Shown: positions 26,039 through 35,593 of the stretch, in pieces
How the letters are laid out: each line of letters opens with the position of its first letter
How positions within the stretch are numbered: position 1 is the first letter of the stretch
Assembly: GCF_902832885.1 (NCBI RefSeq)
Contig: NZ_CADFDK010000017.1
Coordinates: forward strand, 62,001-126,000
DNA length: 64,000 bases
Reading direction: 5' to 3'
Source: Burkholderia seminalis DSM 23518
GTDB lineage: Bacteria; Pseudomonadota; Gammaproteobacteria; Burkholderiales; Burkholderiaceae
The notes under the pieces: model-generated
The model's input: the letters and a program-made list of their open reading frames with translations, nothing else
What the model was told of the DNA's origin: nothing
The model's database searches: none
Made by a program: the position numbers and the translations under genes

Positions 26039-26248
26039 ATGCACATCCTCGTTCCCATCGCCTTCGTCCTCATCATTGCCAGCATGGGCTCGGCGCTCTA
26101 CTTCATGATGCACGACCGCGGCCACACGAAACGCATGGTCTGGTCGCTCGCCACCCGTGTCGGGCTGTCGGTGTCGCTGTTCCTGCTCATCCTGATCGCG
26201 AACTGGATGGGCTGGATCCATTCGACCGGCCTGCCGATCGGGCGTTGA
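26039..26248 (+). CDS. Twin transmembrane protein (DUF2909-like)
   Basis: 69 residues with two membrane helices, about 3-22 and 38-58, joined by a short basic loop (HDRGHTKRMVWSLATR). This is the pattern of a small conserved family found beside cytochrome oxidase genes in Burkholderiales. No catalytic residues are visible and the function is unknown. It is the only plus-strand gene within the oxidase region, divergent from SURF1 and convergent with ctaE. Confidence 0.8.
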   Translation: MHILVPIAFVLIIASMGSALYFMMHDRGHTKRMVWSLATRVGLSVSLFLLILIANWMGWIHSTGLPIGR

Positions 26249-26383
26249 TGCCGTTGCCGCGGCGGCCGCTGTGACATTTCGCCGCACGGTCGCGCCACCA
26301 AGCAAAAGCGCCGCCTGACTGAGTCGCGGCGGCGCCAGGGTGGTGTCGGCAGGCAGCGGCGCTACCCGGTCGGCACCAATGAA

Positions 26384-26413
26384 AACGGCCCGCGCATTGC
26401 TGCGCGGGCCGTT
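26384..26413. terminator. Bidirectional terminator between the twin-transmembrane gene and ctaE
   Basis: Perfect 13-bp arms AACGGCCCGCGCA and TGCGCGGGCCGTT with a 4-nt loop (TTGC). The stem is followed by TTTT on the plus strand and preceded by AAA, so it can end transcription both ways. Confidence 0.88.
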
Positions 26414-26420
26414 TTTCCAT

Positions 26421-27278
26421 TTACAGCCAGTAGACGACGACGTACAGGCCGAGCCAGACGACGTCGACGAAGTGCCAGTACCACGCGGCGCCTTCGAATG
26501 CGAAGTGATGATCGGGCTTGAAGTGGCCGCGGATCATCCGCACCAGCACCACCGCGAGCATCGTGCCGCCGAGGAACACGTGGAAACCGTGGAAGCCCGT
26601 CAGCAGGAAGAACGTCGAGCCGTACACGCCGGAGTTCAGCGTCAGGTTCAGTTCGTTGTACGCGTGGTAGTACTCGAAGCCCTGCAGGAACAGGAAGCAG
26701 ATACCGAACACGAGCGTCGCGGCCAGCCATGCGATCGCCTTCTTGCGATGATCGTCACGCAGCGCATGGTGCGAGATCGTCAGCGTCACGCCCGACGACA
26801 GCAGGAATGCGGTGTTCAGCGTCGGGATCGGCCACGGGCCCATCGTCTTGAAGTGCCCGGCGAGCGCGGCGGGGCCTTCGTTCGGCCACACGGCGGAGAA
26901 GTCCGGCCAGATCAGCTTGTAGTCGAGGCTGCCGAGCTGGTGCAGCGCGATTTCACGCGCATAGAACAGCGCGCCGAAGAACGCGCCGAAGAACATCACT
27001 TCCGAGAAGATGAACCAGCTCATGCTCCAGCGGTACGACTTGTCGACGTTCTTGCCGTAATGACCGCCTTCCGATTCGGCGATCGCGTCGCCGAACCAGT
27101 GATACAGCGTGAAGAGCAACCACAGCAGGCCGAGCAGCGCCGTAAACGGCGCCCAGTCGTGACCGTTGATCCACAGCGCTACCGAGCCGAGCATGACCAG
27201 CAGGCCGATGGCCGCGCTGATCGGATGCTGCGACGGATGCGGCACGAAATAGTACGGGGTCTGGTTTTGACCGCTCAT
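26421..27278 (-). CDS. ctaE: Cytochrome c oxidase subunit III
   Basis: 285 residues and seven membrane helices. Recognisable segments are YYFVPHPSQHPISAA at the N-terminus, MSWFIFSEVMFFGAFFGALF (conserved glutamate) and TGFHGFHVFLGGTMLAVV. It is an integral subunit of the aa3 oxidase that stabilises the catalytic subunit I and its proton uptake. It is the last gene of the minus-strand oxidase run and ends 7 bp before a strong terminator. Confidence 0.96.
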   Translation of the reverse strand: MSGQNQTPYYFVPHPSQHPISAAIGLLVMLGSVALWINGHDWAPFTALLGLLWLLFTLYHWFGDAIAESEGGHYGKNVDKSYRWSMSWFIFSEVMFFGAFFGALFYAREIALHQLGSLDYKLIWPDFSAVWPNEGPAALAGHFKTMGPWPIPTLNTAFLLSSGVTLTISHHALRDDHRKKAIAWLAATLVFGICFLFLQGFEYYHAYNELNLTLNSGVYGSTFFLLTGFHGFHVFLGGTMLAVVLVRMIRGHFKPDHHFAFEGAAWYWHFVDVVWLGLYVVVYWL

Positions 27279-27416
27279 GCTTGATTCTCCACTTCAGTCC
27301 AATTTGTGTACCGGAAACCGCTCCGGCTTTATTTCTTGCGCGGCGCGACTGCCACCGCTCTTTCCCGCACGCCGCGCCGTGACGCCGCGCACTGCATTCT
27401 TTCGTGGCCGCGGGCC

Positions 27417-27617
27417 TCAGCCCACGACGGCACGCACGATCAGGATCAGCACGCCGATGAACACGCCGGCCGCGAGCAACGCGACGATCAGCACGTGCAG
27501 CGGATTCAGCTGCGTCGCATCGGCCTCCAGGTCGCGCCGCTTGCGCACGCCGAAGAACGACCACAGCACGGCTTTCAGCGCCTGGCCGAACGACCCGCCC
27601 CGCTTGACCTCCGTCAT
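27417..27617 (-). CDS. Small membrane protein (DUF2970)
   Basis: 66 residues. A cytoplasmic N-terminus with SFGQALKAVLWSFFGVRKRRD precedes one C-terminal membrane helix (about 44-64). The family is conserved next to ctaG and ctaE in betaproteobacteria; function unknown. It starts 16 bp after the ctaG stop, so it is co-transcribed with the oxidase genes. A role in oxidase assembly or stability is only inferred from position. Confidence 0.82.
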   Translation of the reverse strand: MTEVKRGGSFGQALKAVLWSFFGVRKRRDLEADATQLNPLHVLIVALLAAGVFIGVLILIVRAVVG

Positions 27618-27633
27618 CGCCCCGCCTCCGTCG

Positions 27634-28242
27634 TCATGCGTCCGGCTTCGCCGTGCCCTGCGCCGCGGTACTGCGCTGCGCCGGTGCCGGCGTGGCCGGG
27701 GTATTCAGTTCGAAGAACGTGTACGACAGCGTGATCGTCTTCACGTCCTTCGGCAGTTTCGGATCGATCACGAACACCACCGGCATCTTGCGCGACTCGT
27801 TCGCGGCCAGCGTCTGCTGCGTAAAGCAAAAGCACTCGATCTTCTTGAAGAACTCCGTCGCCTGCTTCGGCGCGTAGCTCGGAATCGCCTGCGCCACGAC
27901 CGGCCGGCCCTGCCCGTTCGTCACGTCGTACACGATCGTCATCAGTTCGCCCGGATGCACGTCGAGGCTGTTGTGCTCCGGCTTGAAACCGAGCGGCCCG
28001 CGCGCGTTCGCATCGAACTCGACCGACACCGTGCGGCTGTAGTCGACCTGCGAGTTCTTCACCTCGCGCTCGCTGACGTCGCGCTGCACCAGGTTGTTGA
28101 TGCCGGTGATCTGGCAGATCGCCCGATACATCGGGATCAGCGCGAAGCCGAAACCGAACATCAGTCCGGCCACGACGAAGAGCTTCACCAGCATCGAACG
28201 ATTGAACGCGCGATCGACGGCGCCCTCTTCCGGCTTCGACAT
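27634..28242 (-). CDS. ctaG: Cytochrome c oxidase assembly protein CtaG/Cox11
   Basis: 202 residues with one N-terminal helix (about 18-38) and a periplasmic domain. The copper-binding CFC is present in KKIECFCFTQQTL, and other conserved parts are FVIDPKLPKDVKTITLSYTFF (in part: DPKLPKDVKTITLSYTFF) and YRAICQITGINNL. Cox11/CtaG builds the CuB site of subunit I. It lies between the 46-residue assembly protein and the DUF2970 gene. Confidence 0.94.
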   Translation of the reverse strand: MSKPEEGAVDRAFNRSMLVKLFVVAGLMFGFGFALIPMYRAICQITGINNLVQRDVSEREVKNSQVDYSRTVSVEFDANARGPLGFKPEHNSLDVHPGELMTIVYDVTNGQGRPVVAQAIPSYAPKQATEFFKKIECFCFTQQTLAANESRKMPVVFVIDPKLPKDVKTITLSYTFFELNTPATPAPAQRSTAAQGTAKPDA

Positions 28243-28277
28243 ACGACGACTTCCTCGCTACTGCGTCAGTTGCTGCA

Positions 28278-28418
28278 TCAGTGAGTGGACAGCCACCACT
28301 GCTTGATCACGACACCCACAAAGAAAACGGCGGCGATGACGAGCAGGGTGAGGCCGAGCCGCTTGTTGCCCGCGCGAATCTGCTCGGGCGTTCGTCTTTC
28401 TTGTGGATTCCGGTTCAT
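28278..28418 (-). CDS. Cytochrome oxidase small assembly protein
   Basis: 46 residues from the ATG at 28418. The N-terminus is polar (NRNPQERRTPEQIRAGNKRLG), followed by one membrane helix (LTLLVIAAVFFVGVVIKQWW). Proteins of this size and pattern occur between ctaD and ctaG in many betaproteobacteria and are annotated as small oxidase assembly proteins. It is 80 bp after ctaD and 35 bp before ctaG. Confidence 0.78.
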   Translation of the reverse strand: MNRNPQERRTPEQIRAGNKRLGLTLLVIAAVFFVGVVIKQWWLSTH

Positions 28419-28498
28419 CTGAAACTTCGCTGAAACCTCAATGCGGCGCCCGCCGCGCCTGCCATCAAGGCAGGCAGCGGCCGGGCGCACCATGAAAC

Positions 28499-30106
28499 TT
28501 ACTCGACGTGCGGCGGTTGCTCGAACGTGTGGAACGGAGCCGGGCTCGGCACCGTCCACTCGAGGCCCGTCGCGCCGTCCCACGGCTTGTCCGACGCCTT
28601 TTCCAGCTCGCCGCCGCCACGGTAGGCCGGCAGCGCGACCGCGAACAGGAAGTACACCTGCGCGAGGCCGAAGCCGAATGCGCCGATCGTCGCCACCTGG
28701 TTGAAGTCCGTGAACTGCGCCGGGTAGTCCGCATAACGACGCGGCATGCCGGCCAGACCGACGAAGTGCATCGGGAAGAACGTCAGGTTGAAGAAGATCA
28801 TCGACGCCCAGAAGTGGATCTTGCCGCGCGTCTCGTTGTACATCCAACCCGTCCACTTCGGCGCCCAGTAGTACCAGCCCGAGAACAGCGCGAACAGCGA
28901 GCCGGCCACCAGCACGTAGTGGAAGTGCGCCACCACGAAGTAGGTGCCGTGATACTGGATGTCGAGCGGCGCCATCGCGAGCATCAGGCCCGTCAGGCCG
29001 CCGAACGTGAACACGAACAGGAAGCCGATCGCGAACAGCATCGGGGTTTCGAACGTCATCGAGCCGCGCCACATCGTCGCGAGCCAGTTGAACACCTTCA
29101 CGCCCGTCGGCACGGCGATCAGCATCGTCGCGTACATGAAGAACAGCTGGCCGGTGACCGGCATGCCCGTCGCGAACATGTGGTGCGCCCAGACCATGAA
29201 CGACAGGATCGCGATCGATGCCGTCGCGTACACCATCGAGCTATAGCCGAACAGCGTCTTGCGTGCGAACGCCGGGATCACCTGCGACACGATCCCGAAC
29301 GCCGGCAGAATCATGATGTACACCTCGGGGTGGCCGAAGAACCAGAAGATGTGCTGGTACATCACCGGGTCGCCGCCGCCTGCCGCGTTGAAGAACGACG
29401 TGCCGAAGTGGCGGTCGAACAGCACCATCGTGATCGCGCCTGCCAGAACCGGCATCACCGCGATCAGCAGGTACGCCGTGATCAGCCACGTCCATGCGAA
29501 CATCGGCATCTTCATCAGCGTCATGCCCGGTGCGCGCATGTTCAGGATCGTCACGACGATGTTGATCCCGCCCATGATCGACGACGCGCCCATGATGTGG
29601 ACCGCGAAGATCGCGAAGTCCATGCCCGGGCCCATCTGCGTCGACAGCGGTGCGTACAGCGTCCAGCCGGCAGCCGTCGCGCCGCCCGGCGCGAAGAACG
29701 AACCGACCAGCAGCACGGCCGCGACCGGCAGCAGCCAGAAGCTGAAGTTGTTCATCCGCGCGAACGCCATGTCGGATGCGCCGATCTGCAGCGGAATCAT
29801 CCAGTTCGCGAAGCCGACGAACGCCGGCATGATCGCGCCGAACACCATGATCAGGCCGTGCATCGTCGTGAGTTCGTTGAAGAACTCCGGACGCATGATC
29901 TGCAGGCCCGGCTCGAACAGCTCGGCACGGATGCCGAGCGCCATCACGCCGCCCGACAGGAACATGATGAACGAGAACAGCAGGTACAGCGTACCGATGT
30001 CCTTGTGGTTGGTGGCGAACAGCCAGCGACGCCAGCCGTGCGGCATTTCGTGCGCGTGGTCGTCGTGCGCGTGGTCCGCGGCTACGTCGTGCCCGATGCT
30101 AGACAT
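28499..30106 (-). CDS. ctaD: Cytochrome c oxidase subunit I (aa3)
   Basis: 535 residues and about twelve membrane helices. All hallmark elements are present: TMHGLIMVFGAIMP with the low-spin heme a histidine, FWFFGHPEVYIMILPAFG with the CuB histidine, cross-linked tyrosine and proton-channel glutamate, WAHHMFATGM with the CuB His pair, and VAHFHYVLV with the heme a3/a histidines. It reduces O2 to water and pumps protons. It is downstream of coxB and upstream of the small assembly protein and ctaG. Confidence 0.98.
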   Translation of the reverse strand: MSSIGHDVAADHAHDDHAHEMPHGWRRWLFATNHKDIGTLYLLFSFIMFLSGGVMALGIRAELFEPGLQIMRPEFFNELTTMHGLIMVFGAIMPAFVGFANWMIPLQIGASDMAFARMNNFSFWLLPVAAVLLVGSFFAPGGATAAGWTLYAPLSTQMGPGMDFAIFAVHIMGASSIMGGINIVVTILNMRAPGMTLMKMPMFAWTWLITAYLLIAVMPVLAGAITMVLFDRHFGTSFFNAAGGGDPVMYQHIFWFFGHPEVYIMILPAFGIVSQVIPAFARKTLFGYSSMVYATASIAILSFMVWAHHMFATGMPVTGQLFFMYATMLIAVPTGVKVFNWLATMWRGSMTFETPMLFAIGFLFVFTFGGLTGLMLAMAPLDIQYHGTYFVVAHFHYVLVAGSLFALFSGWYYWAPKWTGWMYNETRGKIHFWASMIFFNLTFFPMHFVGLAGMPRRYADYPAQFTDFNQVATIGAFGFGLAQVYFLFAVALPAYRGGGELEKASDKPWDGATGLEWTVPSPAPFHTFEQPPHVE

Positions 30107-30149
30107 GAGAATCTCCTAATGCGAATACGTCGACTAACTCAGCGACACG

Positions 30150-31721
30150 TCAAGCCGCCGGGCCGATCTCGACACGCCGGGCTTCCTTAGCGTCAGCCCC
30201 GCCCGTGATCGTTTCCGGCTTTTTCATGATGATGTGGTCTTCCGCCACGCCTGCTGCCTTCAGCGCGTCGCGCACGGCCTGTGCACGATGCTTCGCCAGT
30301 TCGGCGTTCGCGTCGGCCGAGCCCGTCTTGTCGGTGAAACCCGACAGCGCGAGCTTCGCGTCCGGATGTGCCTTCGCATAGTCGGCCGCGGCGGCGATCG
30401 CCGCTTTCGCGTCGGCCGGCAGCACGCTCTTGCCCGTTTCGAAGTAGATCGTCGACAGCGCGGCCGATGCCGCTGCCGCCGGCTGCTCGGCGGCGCCCGA
30501 CGCGGCTTGCGCCGGTGCCGATGCCGCTTCCGCCGGTGCCGCTGCCGCGCCTGCCGCGTCTTCCGGCATCTTGCCGTTGCGCGCGTCGGCCACTTGCTTC
30601 GGCTGCAGCAGGTCGTTCTTGTGGTTGCCCCACGAGTTGCGTTCGTACGTGATGACCGACGCGATGTCGAGGTCCGACAGCGACGCCCACGACGGCATCG
30701 CGCCCTTGCCGTGCAGCACGCGCTCGACGTGGCCGGCGATCGGGCCGTTCACGATCGGGCTGCCGTCCATCGCCGGGAACGCGCCGAGGCCCTTGCCGCT
30801 CACCTGGTGGCAGGCCGCGCAGTTCGCCTTGTAGACTTCCTCGCCGTGCGCGACGAGTTCAGCCATCGTGTAGACCTTGTTCGGATCGACCGCCGCGCTG
30901 GCCAGCTTGGCCTTCTGCGCCGTGACCCACTTCGCGTAGTCGTCCTCCGACAGCACTTCGACGACGACCGGCATGTACGCGTGTTCCTTGCCGCACAGCT
31001 CGGTACAGAAACCGCGGAACGTGCCGACCTTGTCGGCCTTGAACCACGTGTCGCGCACGAAGCCGGGGATCGCATCCTGCTTCACGCCGAACGCGGGCAC
31101 GTACCACGAGTGGACGACGTCGTTCGCGGTCGTGATGATGCGGATCTTCTTGTTGACCGGCACGACGAGCGGGTTGTCGACTTCCTGCAGATAGGTGTCG
31201 GTGATCGGCTTCTTGCCCATCACTTCGTCGCGCGGGGTGGTCAGCGTCGACAGGAAGCCGATGCCCTCGCCCGGGCCCTTCACGTAGTCGTAGCCCCACT
31301 TCCACTGGTAGCCGGTGACCTTGATCGTGAGATCGGCGTTCGTCGTGTCCTTCATCGCGACGACGGCCTTCGTCGCCGGCAGCGCCATCAGCACGACGAT
31401 GACGAACGGCACGATCGTCCAGATGATCTCGACGGTCGTGCTTTCATGGAAATTGGCGGCCTTGTGGCCTTTGGATTTGCGGTGCGCGAAGATCGAATAG
31501 AACATCACGCCGAACACGCCGACGAAGATCACCGTACACAGGATCAGCATCATCGTGTGGAGATCGTAGAGCTCCTCGGCGATTTTCGTGACCGGCGGCT
31601 GAAAGTTGATCTCGTTGACGCGGGGGCCGCCCGGGCTATCACCGACCGCCAGGGCGGCACCGGCAAAGAGCAATCCGCTGCATGCCAGCACGCCCGTGAG
31701 GGCTCGCTTGATTGTTTTCAT
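30150..31721 (-). CDS. coxB: Cytochrome c oxidase subunit II with fused cytochrome c and OmpA-like domains
   Basis: 523 residues from the ATG at 31721 (AAGGA 5 bp upstream). Order: a signal peptide (VLACSGLLFAGAALA), two membrane helices, a cupredoxin domain with the CuA ligands in CTELCGKEHAYMP near residue 245, a cytochrome c domain with the heme site CAACH near residue 300, an Ala/Pro-rich linker, and a C-terminal OmpA-like domain (about 415-520; LALSGFTDKTGSADANAELA). The first parts accept electrons from soluble cytochrome c and pass them to CuA. An OmpA fold usually binds peptidoglycan, so this subunit may tether the oxidase to the cell wall (inference). First gene of the oxidase operon. 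Confidence 0.96.
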   Translation of the reverse strand: MKTIKRALTGVLACSGLLFAGAALAVGDSPGGPRVNEINFQPPVTKIAEELYDLHTMMLILCTVIFVGVFGVMFYSIFAHRKSKGHKAANFHESTTVEIIWTIVPFVIVVLMALPATKAVVAMKDTTNADLTIKVTGYQWKWGYDYVKGPGEGIGFLSTLTTPRDEVMGKKPITDTYLQEVDNPLVVPVNKKIRIITTANDVVHSWYVPAFGVKQDAIPGFVRDTWFKADKVGTFRGFCTELCGKEHAYMPVVVEVLSEDDYAKWVTAQKAKLASAAVDPNKVYTMAELVAHGEEVYKANCAACHQVSGKGLGAFPAMDGSPIVNGPIAGHVERVLHGKGAMPSWASLSDLDIASVITYERNSWGNHKNDLLQPKQVADARNGKMPEDAAGAAAAPAEAASAPAQAASGAAEQPAAAASAALSTIYFETGKSVLPADAKAAIAAAADYAKAHPDAKLALSGFTDKTGSADANAELAKHRAQAVRDALKAAGVAEDHIIMKKPETITGGADAKEARRVEIGPAA

Positions 31722-31801
31722 AGCATCCTTACCCAAAATTTCCATTCAAACCCTCCCCCGTCGCAAGCCGCCGGCCCGTATCGGCCGGTGCCCGCGCCTC
31801 G

Positions 31802-32287
31802 TCAGCCGCAGCGCCTGAGCGACACGCGCAGTTCGTCGGCGAACTGCGCACGCTTGTACTGCGCGAGATGCTGCCCGATCACGACGGTCTGCCCGCGCGA
31901 TACCAGTCGAATCGGATCGCGTGGCGTCGCACCCGGCTCGACCCGCACCCAGCGCGGGTTGAATTCGATCTGCGTGAGCCGCTCCGCATCCATCCGCTCG
32001 ATCACGAGCCGATGCGGAAACAGCCTGATGCGCTCGTAATCGACCGCATGGCGAGCATGGATCGCAAATGCGACACCCACTGCCAGCAACTCGATTCCGG
32101 TAAAGGGCATGACGAGCCAGGCCCCTCTCCACATCAGCAACGACGCGATCACCAGCGAGAAGCCCGCGAGCGACGCATAAAACAGCACGAACTGGCGTGG
32201 CGACACCGAACAGTTGCGTTTGATCAGCCAGTCTTCGAGGACCGGCTCGCCGTTCGTCGTCTCCGCCAAAACCCTCGCTGCTTCCAT
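31802..32287 (-). CDS. DUF2244 domain-containing membrane protein
   Basis: 161 residues from the ATG at 32287, chosen because GAGG lies 5 bp upstream. Two membrane helices (about 35-75) are followed by a soluble domain with RIRLFPHRLVIERMD and FNPRWVRVEP, which match the DUF2244 family. Its function is unknown. The gene is 80 bp upstream of coxB in the same direction, so it may be co-transcribed with the oxidase genes. A longer in-frame start at 32326 would add a short CIACH-containing N-terminus without a signal peptide and is thought less likely. Confidence 0.78.
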   Translation of the reverse strand: MEAARVLAETTNGEPVLEDWLIKRNCSVSPRQFVLFYASLAGFSLVIASLLMWRGAWLVMPFTGIELLAVGVAFAIHARHAVDYERIRLFPHRLVIERMDAERLTQIEFNPRWVRVEPGATPRDPIRLVSRGQTVVIGQHLAQYKRAQFADELRVSLRRCG

Positions 32288-32521
32288 CGCCGCCTCACGC
32301 GAATGGCATGCGATGCATGCCTGCATCGGACTCGTCGCCCCGTATTGCGGGGACCCCGGGACGACAAGCTGACGCATTATAGGCGGGTTCAATGGCATCC
32401 ACAAGCAAGCGCCTATCGCCCGCCAAGCCAAGCGCGACAAGCTTTTCGGCCATTTTTCGCGCCAATTCGACCCCGCTTTGCGCCGCTAATTTCAGACATA
32501 ACAAAACCCCTCTTTACCGCT

Positions 32522-33496
32522 TTACCGATTCTTCGGACGCCCCTTGCCGATATCCTCGATGCGCACGATCCCGTGCCCCTCGGCGGTCGTGCGCGGGACG
32601 GCCTTCCATGCGTGGCCGTAGATCACCTCGAAGGTCAGCGGAATCGTGCCGTCCTCGCGCCGGCGCGCCGCCAGCGCGTCGCCGAGCGCCGCGCGAAAGC
32701 GCCGCATCGCGTGCCGCGGCGCCGTGCGCTCGAACGGATAGGCGCCCCAGCGGCGCACGTCGGCCAGCAGGGAATCGGGGGATTTGTAGGTGACGGTCAG
32801 CACTTCCTGATCCATCACGGGAATCTCGAAGCCGCTCTCGACGAGCATGTCGCCGAGGTCGTGCATGTCGACGAAATCGATCACGCGCGCGGCGGGCGGC
32901 GCCATGCCCAGCGCCGCTTCGGCGTCCGCGCAGGCCGCCCGCAGCTCGCGCAGCGTGTCGGGCCCGAGCGTGCTGAACATCAGCAGGCCGTTCACGCGCA
33001 GCACGCGCTGCCATTCGGGCAGCACCGCGTCGGGACGCGAATGCCAGTGGAGAGCGAGATTCGACCAGATCAGGTCGAACGCGCCGCCCGGGAACGGCAG
33101 CGCGGCGAAATCGGCCTGCGCGACACGCGGCCCGCGCTGGCCCAGCGCGCGGCCGAGCGACGCCGGCAGCCAGCGGCGCCAGTTGGTTTGTTCGACCTCG
33201 CGCTGACCGGCCCGCGCGAGCATCGCGCCGGACAGGTCGACGCCGAACACGGGCGCTTCCGGAAAGCGCGCGCGCAGTGCCGGCAGATCGTCGCCCGGGC
33301 CGCAGCCGGCATCGAGCACGGCCGTGGGGCTCACCTTGATGTATTCGAGACGCTCGTTCATCCGCTGCGCGATCTCGCGCGGCAGGAACGCGACCGCGTC
33401 GAAGATGGCGGCACGGCGGTCGAAGATCCGCCGCAGGCGCCTGGCGTCATTGGCCGGACGGCCGGTTGGAGTCGAAGCTGGGGACATGTCGGGCAC
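32522..33496 (-). CDS. bioC: Malonyl-ACP O-methyltransferase BioC-like
   Basis: 324 residues. An S-adenosylmethionine-binding Rossmann fold begins with motif I, VLDAGCGPGDDLPALR (about 65-80); later motifs are FGVDLSGAML and DLIWSNLALHWHSRPD. The latter resembles the substrate region of BioC, which methylates malonyl-ACP to start biotin synthesis. The N-terminus is longer than in E. coli. An alternative start lies three codons in. It is divergent from comF, whose ATG is 72 bp away. The rest of the biotin genes are not in the window, so the name rests on similarity. Confidence 0.82.
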   Translation of the reverse strand: MPDMSPASTPTGRPANDARRLRRIFDRRAAIFDAVAFLPREIAQRMNERLEYIKVSPTAVLDAGCGPGDDLPALRARFPEAPVFGVDLSGAMLARAGQREVEQTNWRRWLPASLGRALGQRGPRVAQADFAALPFPGGAFDLIWSNLALHWHSRPDAVLPEWQRVLRVNGLLMFSTLGPDTLRELRAACADAEAALGMAPPAARVIDFVDMHDLGDMLVESGFEIPVMDQEVLTVTYKSPDSLLADVRRWGAYPFERTAPRHAMRRFRAALGDALAARRREDGTIPLTFEVIYGHAWKAVPRTTAEGHGIVRIEDIGKGRPKNR

Positions 33497-33568
33497 ACTG
33501 GCGAAGAGCCCGAAGTATACTCGCTCGCCCCGGAAGCTTCATTGAGACGGGGTGGCAGGAGTGTTGCG

Positions 33569-34366
33569 ATGACCCGCAGTTCCGCCGGACGCACGATGCG
33601 CGTCGTTTTGTCGCAGGTTCGCATGCTGGCGGCGAAAGTCGCCGCGGTCGCGCTGCCGAATCGCTGCGCGCTGTGCGGCAATTTGTCACACGCCGTGATC
33701 TGCGACGCTTGCGACGCCGCGTACTGGAATGAAGCGCGATTGCGCTGCGACGCCTGCGCGCTGCCGCTGGGTGTCGGGCAGCCGCGTTCGCGCGGCGGCC
33801 GCCGCACCGGTGCCGGCCATCCGGCCGCGTATCGATGCGATGCGTGCCGCACTGCCCCGCCGCCGTTCGACGCGACGCTCGCGCTCGCGGATTACCGCGC
33901 GCCGCTCGACGGGCTGGCACGCGGCCTGAAGTTTCACGCGCGGCTCGCACTCGGCGCCGAATTCGCGGCGCGGCTCGCGCGGCTGGTAGACGATACGCGC
34001 GGCGCGAGCCGTTTCGACCTGGTCGCGCCGGTGCCGCTGTCGCACCGGCGGCTCGTCGCGCGCGGCTACAACCAGGCGTGGGCGATCGCACGTCCGCTCG
34101 CGCGCCGGCTCGGCGTGCGCGCGGATGCGGCGCTGCTCGCGCGCGTCGCCCACACCGCGCCGCAGTCGCGGCTCGACCGGCAGGCGCGGCGCGACAACGT
34201 AATGGCGGCGTTCGTGGTGGCCGGTGACGTCGCCGGCCGCCACATCGCGCTCGTCGACGACGTGATGACGTCCGGCGCGACGCTCGCGGCCGCCGCCCAC
34301 GCGCTGAAGGCGGCGGGCGCCGCGCGCGTGACGAATCTGGTTGCGCTGCGCACCGCCAGGGATTAA
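33569..34366 (+). CDS. ComF family phosphoribosyltransferase-like protein
   Basis: 265 residues with AGGAG upstream of the ATG at 33569. The N-terminal zinc-ribbon-like part holds paired cysteines (CALCGN, CDACDAAY, CDACAL, CDACRT). The C-terminal part is a PRTase-like fold with the PRPP loop HIALVDDVMTSGATL. It belongs to the ComF/GntX family linked to DNA uptake and single-strand DNA handling; the biochemical role in proteobacteria is not firm. The pairing with a divergent bioC gene is common in this lineage. Confidence 0.88.
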   Translation: MTRSSAGRTMRVVLSQVRMLAAKVAAVALPNRCALCGNLSHAVICDACDAAYWNEARLRCDACALPLGVGQPRSRGGRRTGAGHPAAYRCDACRTAPPPFDATLALADYRAPLDGLARGLKFHARLALGAEFAARLARLVDDTRGASRFDLVAPVPLSHRRLVARGYNQAWAIARPLARRLGVRADAALLARVAHTAPQSRLDRQARRDNVMAAFVVAGDVAGRHIALVDDVMTSGATLAAAAHALKAAGAARVTNLVALRTARD

Positions 34367-34471
34367 TTAGATAGAGAGGCCGGCCACGCCTGCGTGGCCG
34401 CGGCCGCCACGAACCGGCCGGCCGGGAACGCGCACGTTGCGCGGCCCCGGCCGGCCCAGCCAAACCGAAAC

Positions 34472-34942
34472 ATGTTCAACGTCGTCCTCGTCGCTCCCGA
34501 AATTCCGCCGAACACCGGCAACGTGATCCGCCTGTGCGCCAATACGGGCGCGCACCTGCACCTGATCGAGCCGCTCGGCTTCCCGCTCGACGACGCACGG
34601 ATGCGCCGCGCCGGCCTCGACTATCACGAGTATGCGCAGATGCGCGTGCACCGCGACTGGGATGCGTTCGTCGCATCCGAAGCACCCGATCCCGCGCGGA
34701 TGTTCGCGTTCACGACCCGCGGCTCGGGCCGCTTCCACGATCACGCGTTCCTGCCGGGCGACTGGTTCGTGTTCGGCTCGGAGACCCGCGGCCTGCCCGC
34801 CGAGCTGCTCGAGCGCTTTCCGGACGAACAGCGCGTCCGCCTGCCGATGCGGCCGGACAACCGCAGCCTGAACCTGTCCAACACGGTCGCGGTGGTCGTG
34901 TTCGAGGCGTGGCGCCAGGCCGGCTTCGAAGGCGGCGCCTGA
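34472..34942 (+). CDS. trmL: tRNA (cytidine(34)-2'-O)-methyltransferase
   Basis: 156 residues, a minimal SPOUT-fold (SpoU/TrmH) methyltransferase. The N-terminus FNVVLVAPEIPPNTGNVIRL, the middle FGSETRGLP and the C-terminal LNLSNTVAVVVFEAWRQ are the family's three conserved motifs, forming the knotted SAM site. TrmL methylates the 2'-O of the wobble base of tRNA-Leu isoacceptors. It follows comF in the same direction after 105 bp and converges on the macrodomain gene. Confidence 0.94.
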   Translation: MFNVVLVAPEIPPNTGNVIRLCANTGAHLHLIEPLGFPLDDARMRRAGLDYHEYAQMRVHRDWDAFVASEAPDPARMFAFTTRGSGRFHDHAFLPGDWFVFGSETRGLPAELLERFPDEQRVRLPMRPDNRSLNLSNTVAVVVFEAWRQAGFEGGA

Positions 34943-34976
34943 CCCACCGGGCACGCCACCCGCGGCGCGCGATGCG

Positions 34977-35501
<525 letters not shown>

Positions 35502-35593
35502 GACACCCTCCCGGAACGCCGGAGACGGTTCAAGCGTAGTCCGCTTTGGTGCCGCGCGCCCGGCGCAACCGCACCGGGAAGCGCCGGTTCGCG

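Noticed and set aside
32288-32326. N-terminal extension of the DUF2244 protein giving CIACH, a heme c-like CxxCH motif
   Set aside because: There is no export signal before it, and the downstream ATG has a better ribosome site, so the motif is probably outside the coding region or coincidental.
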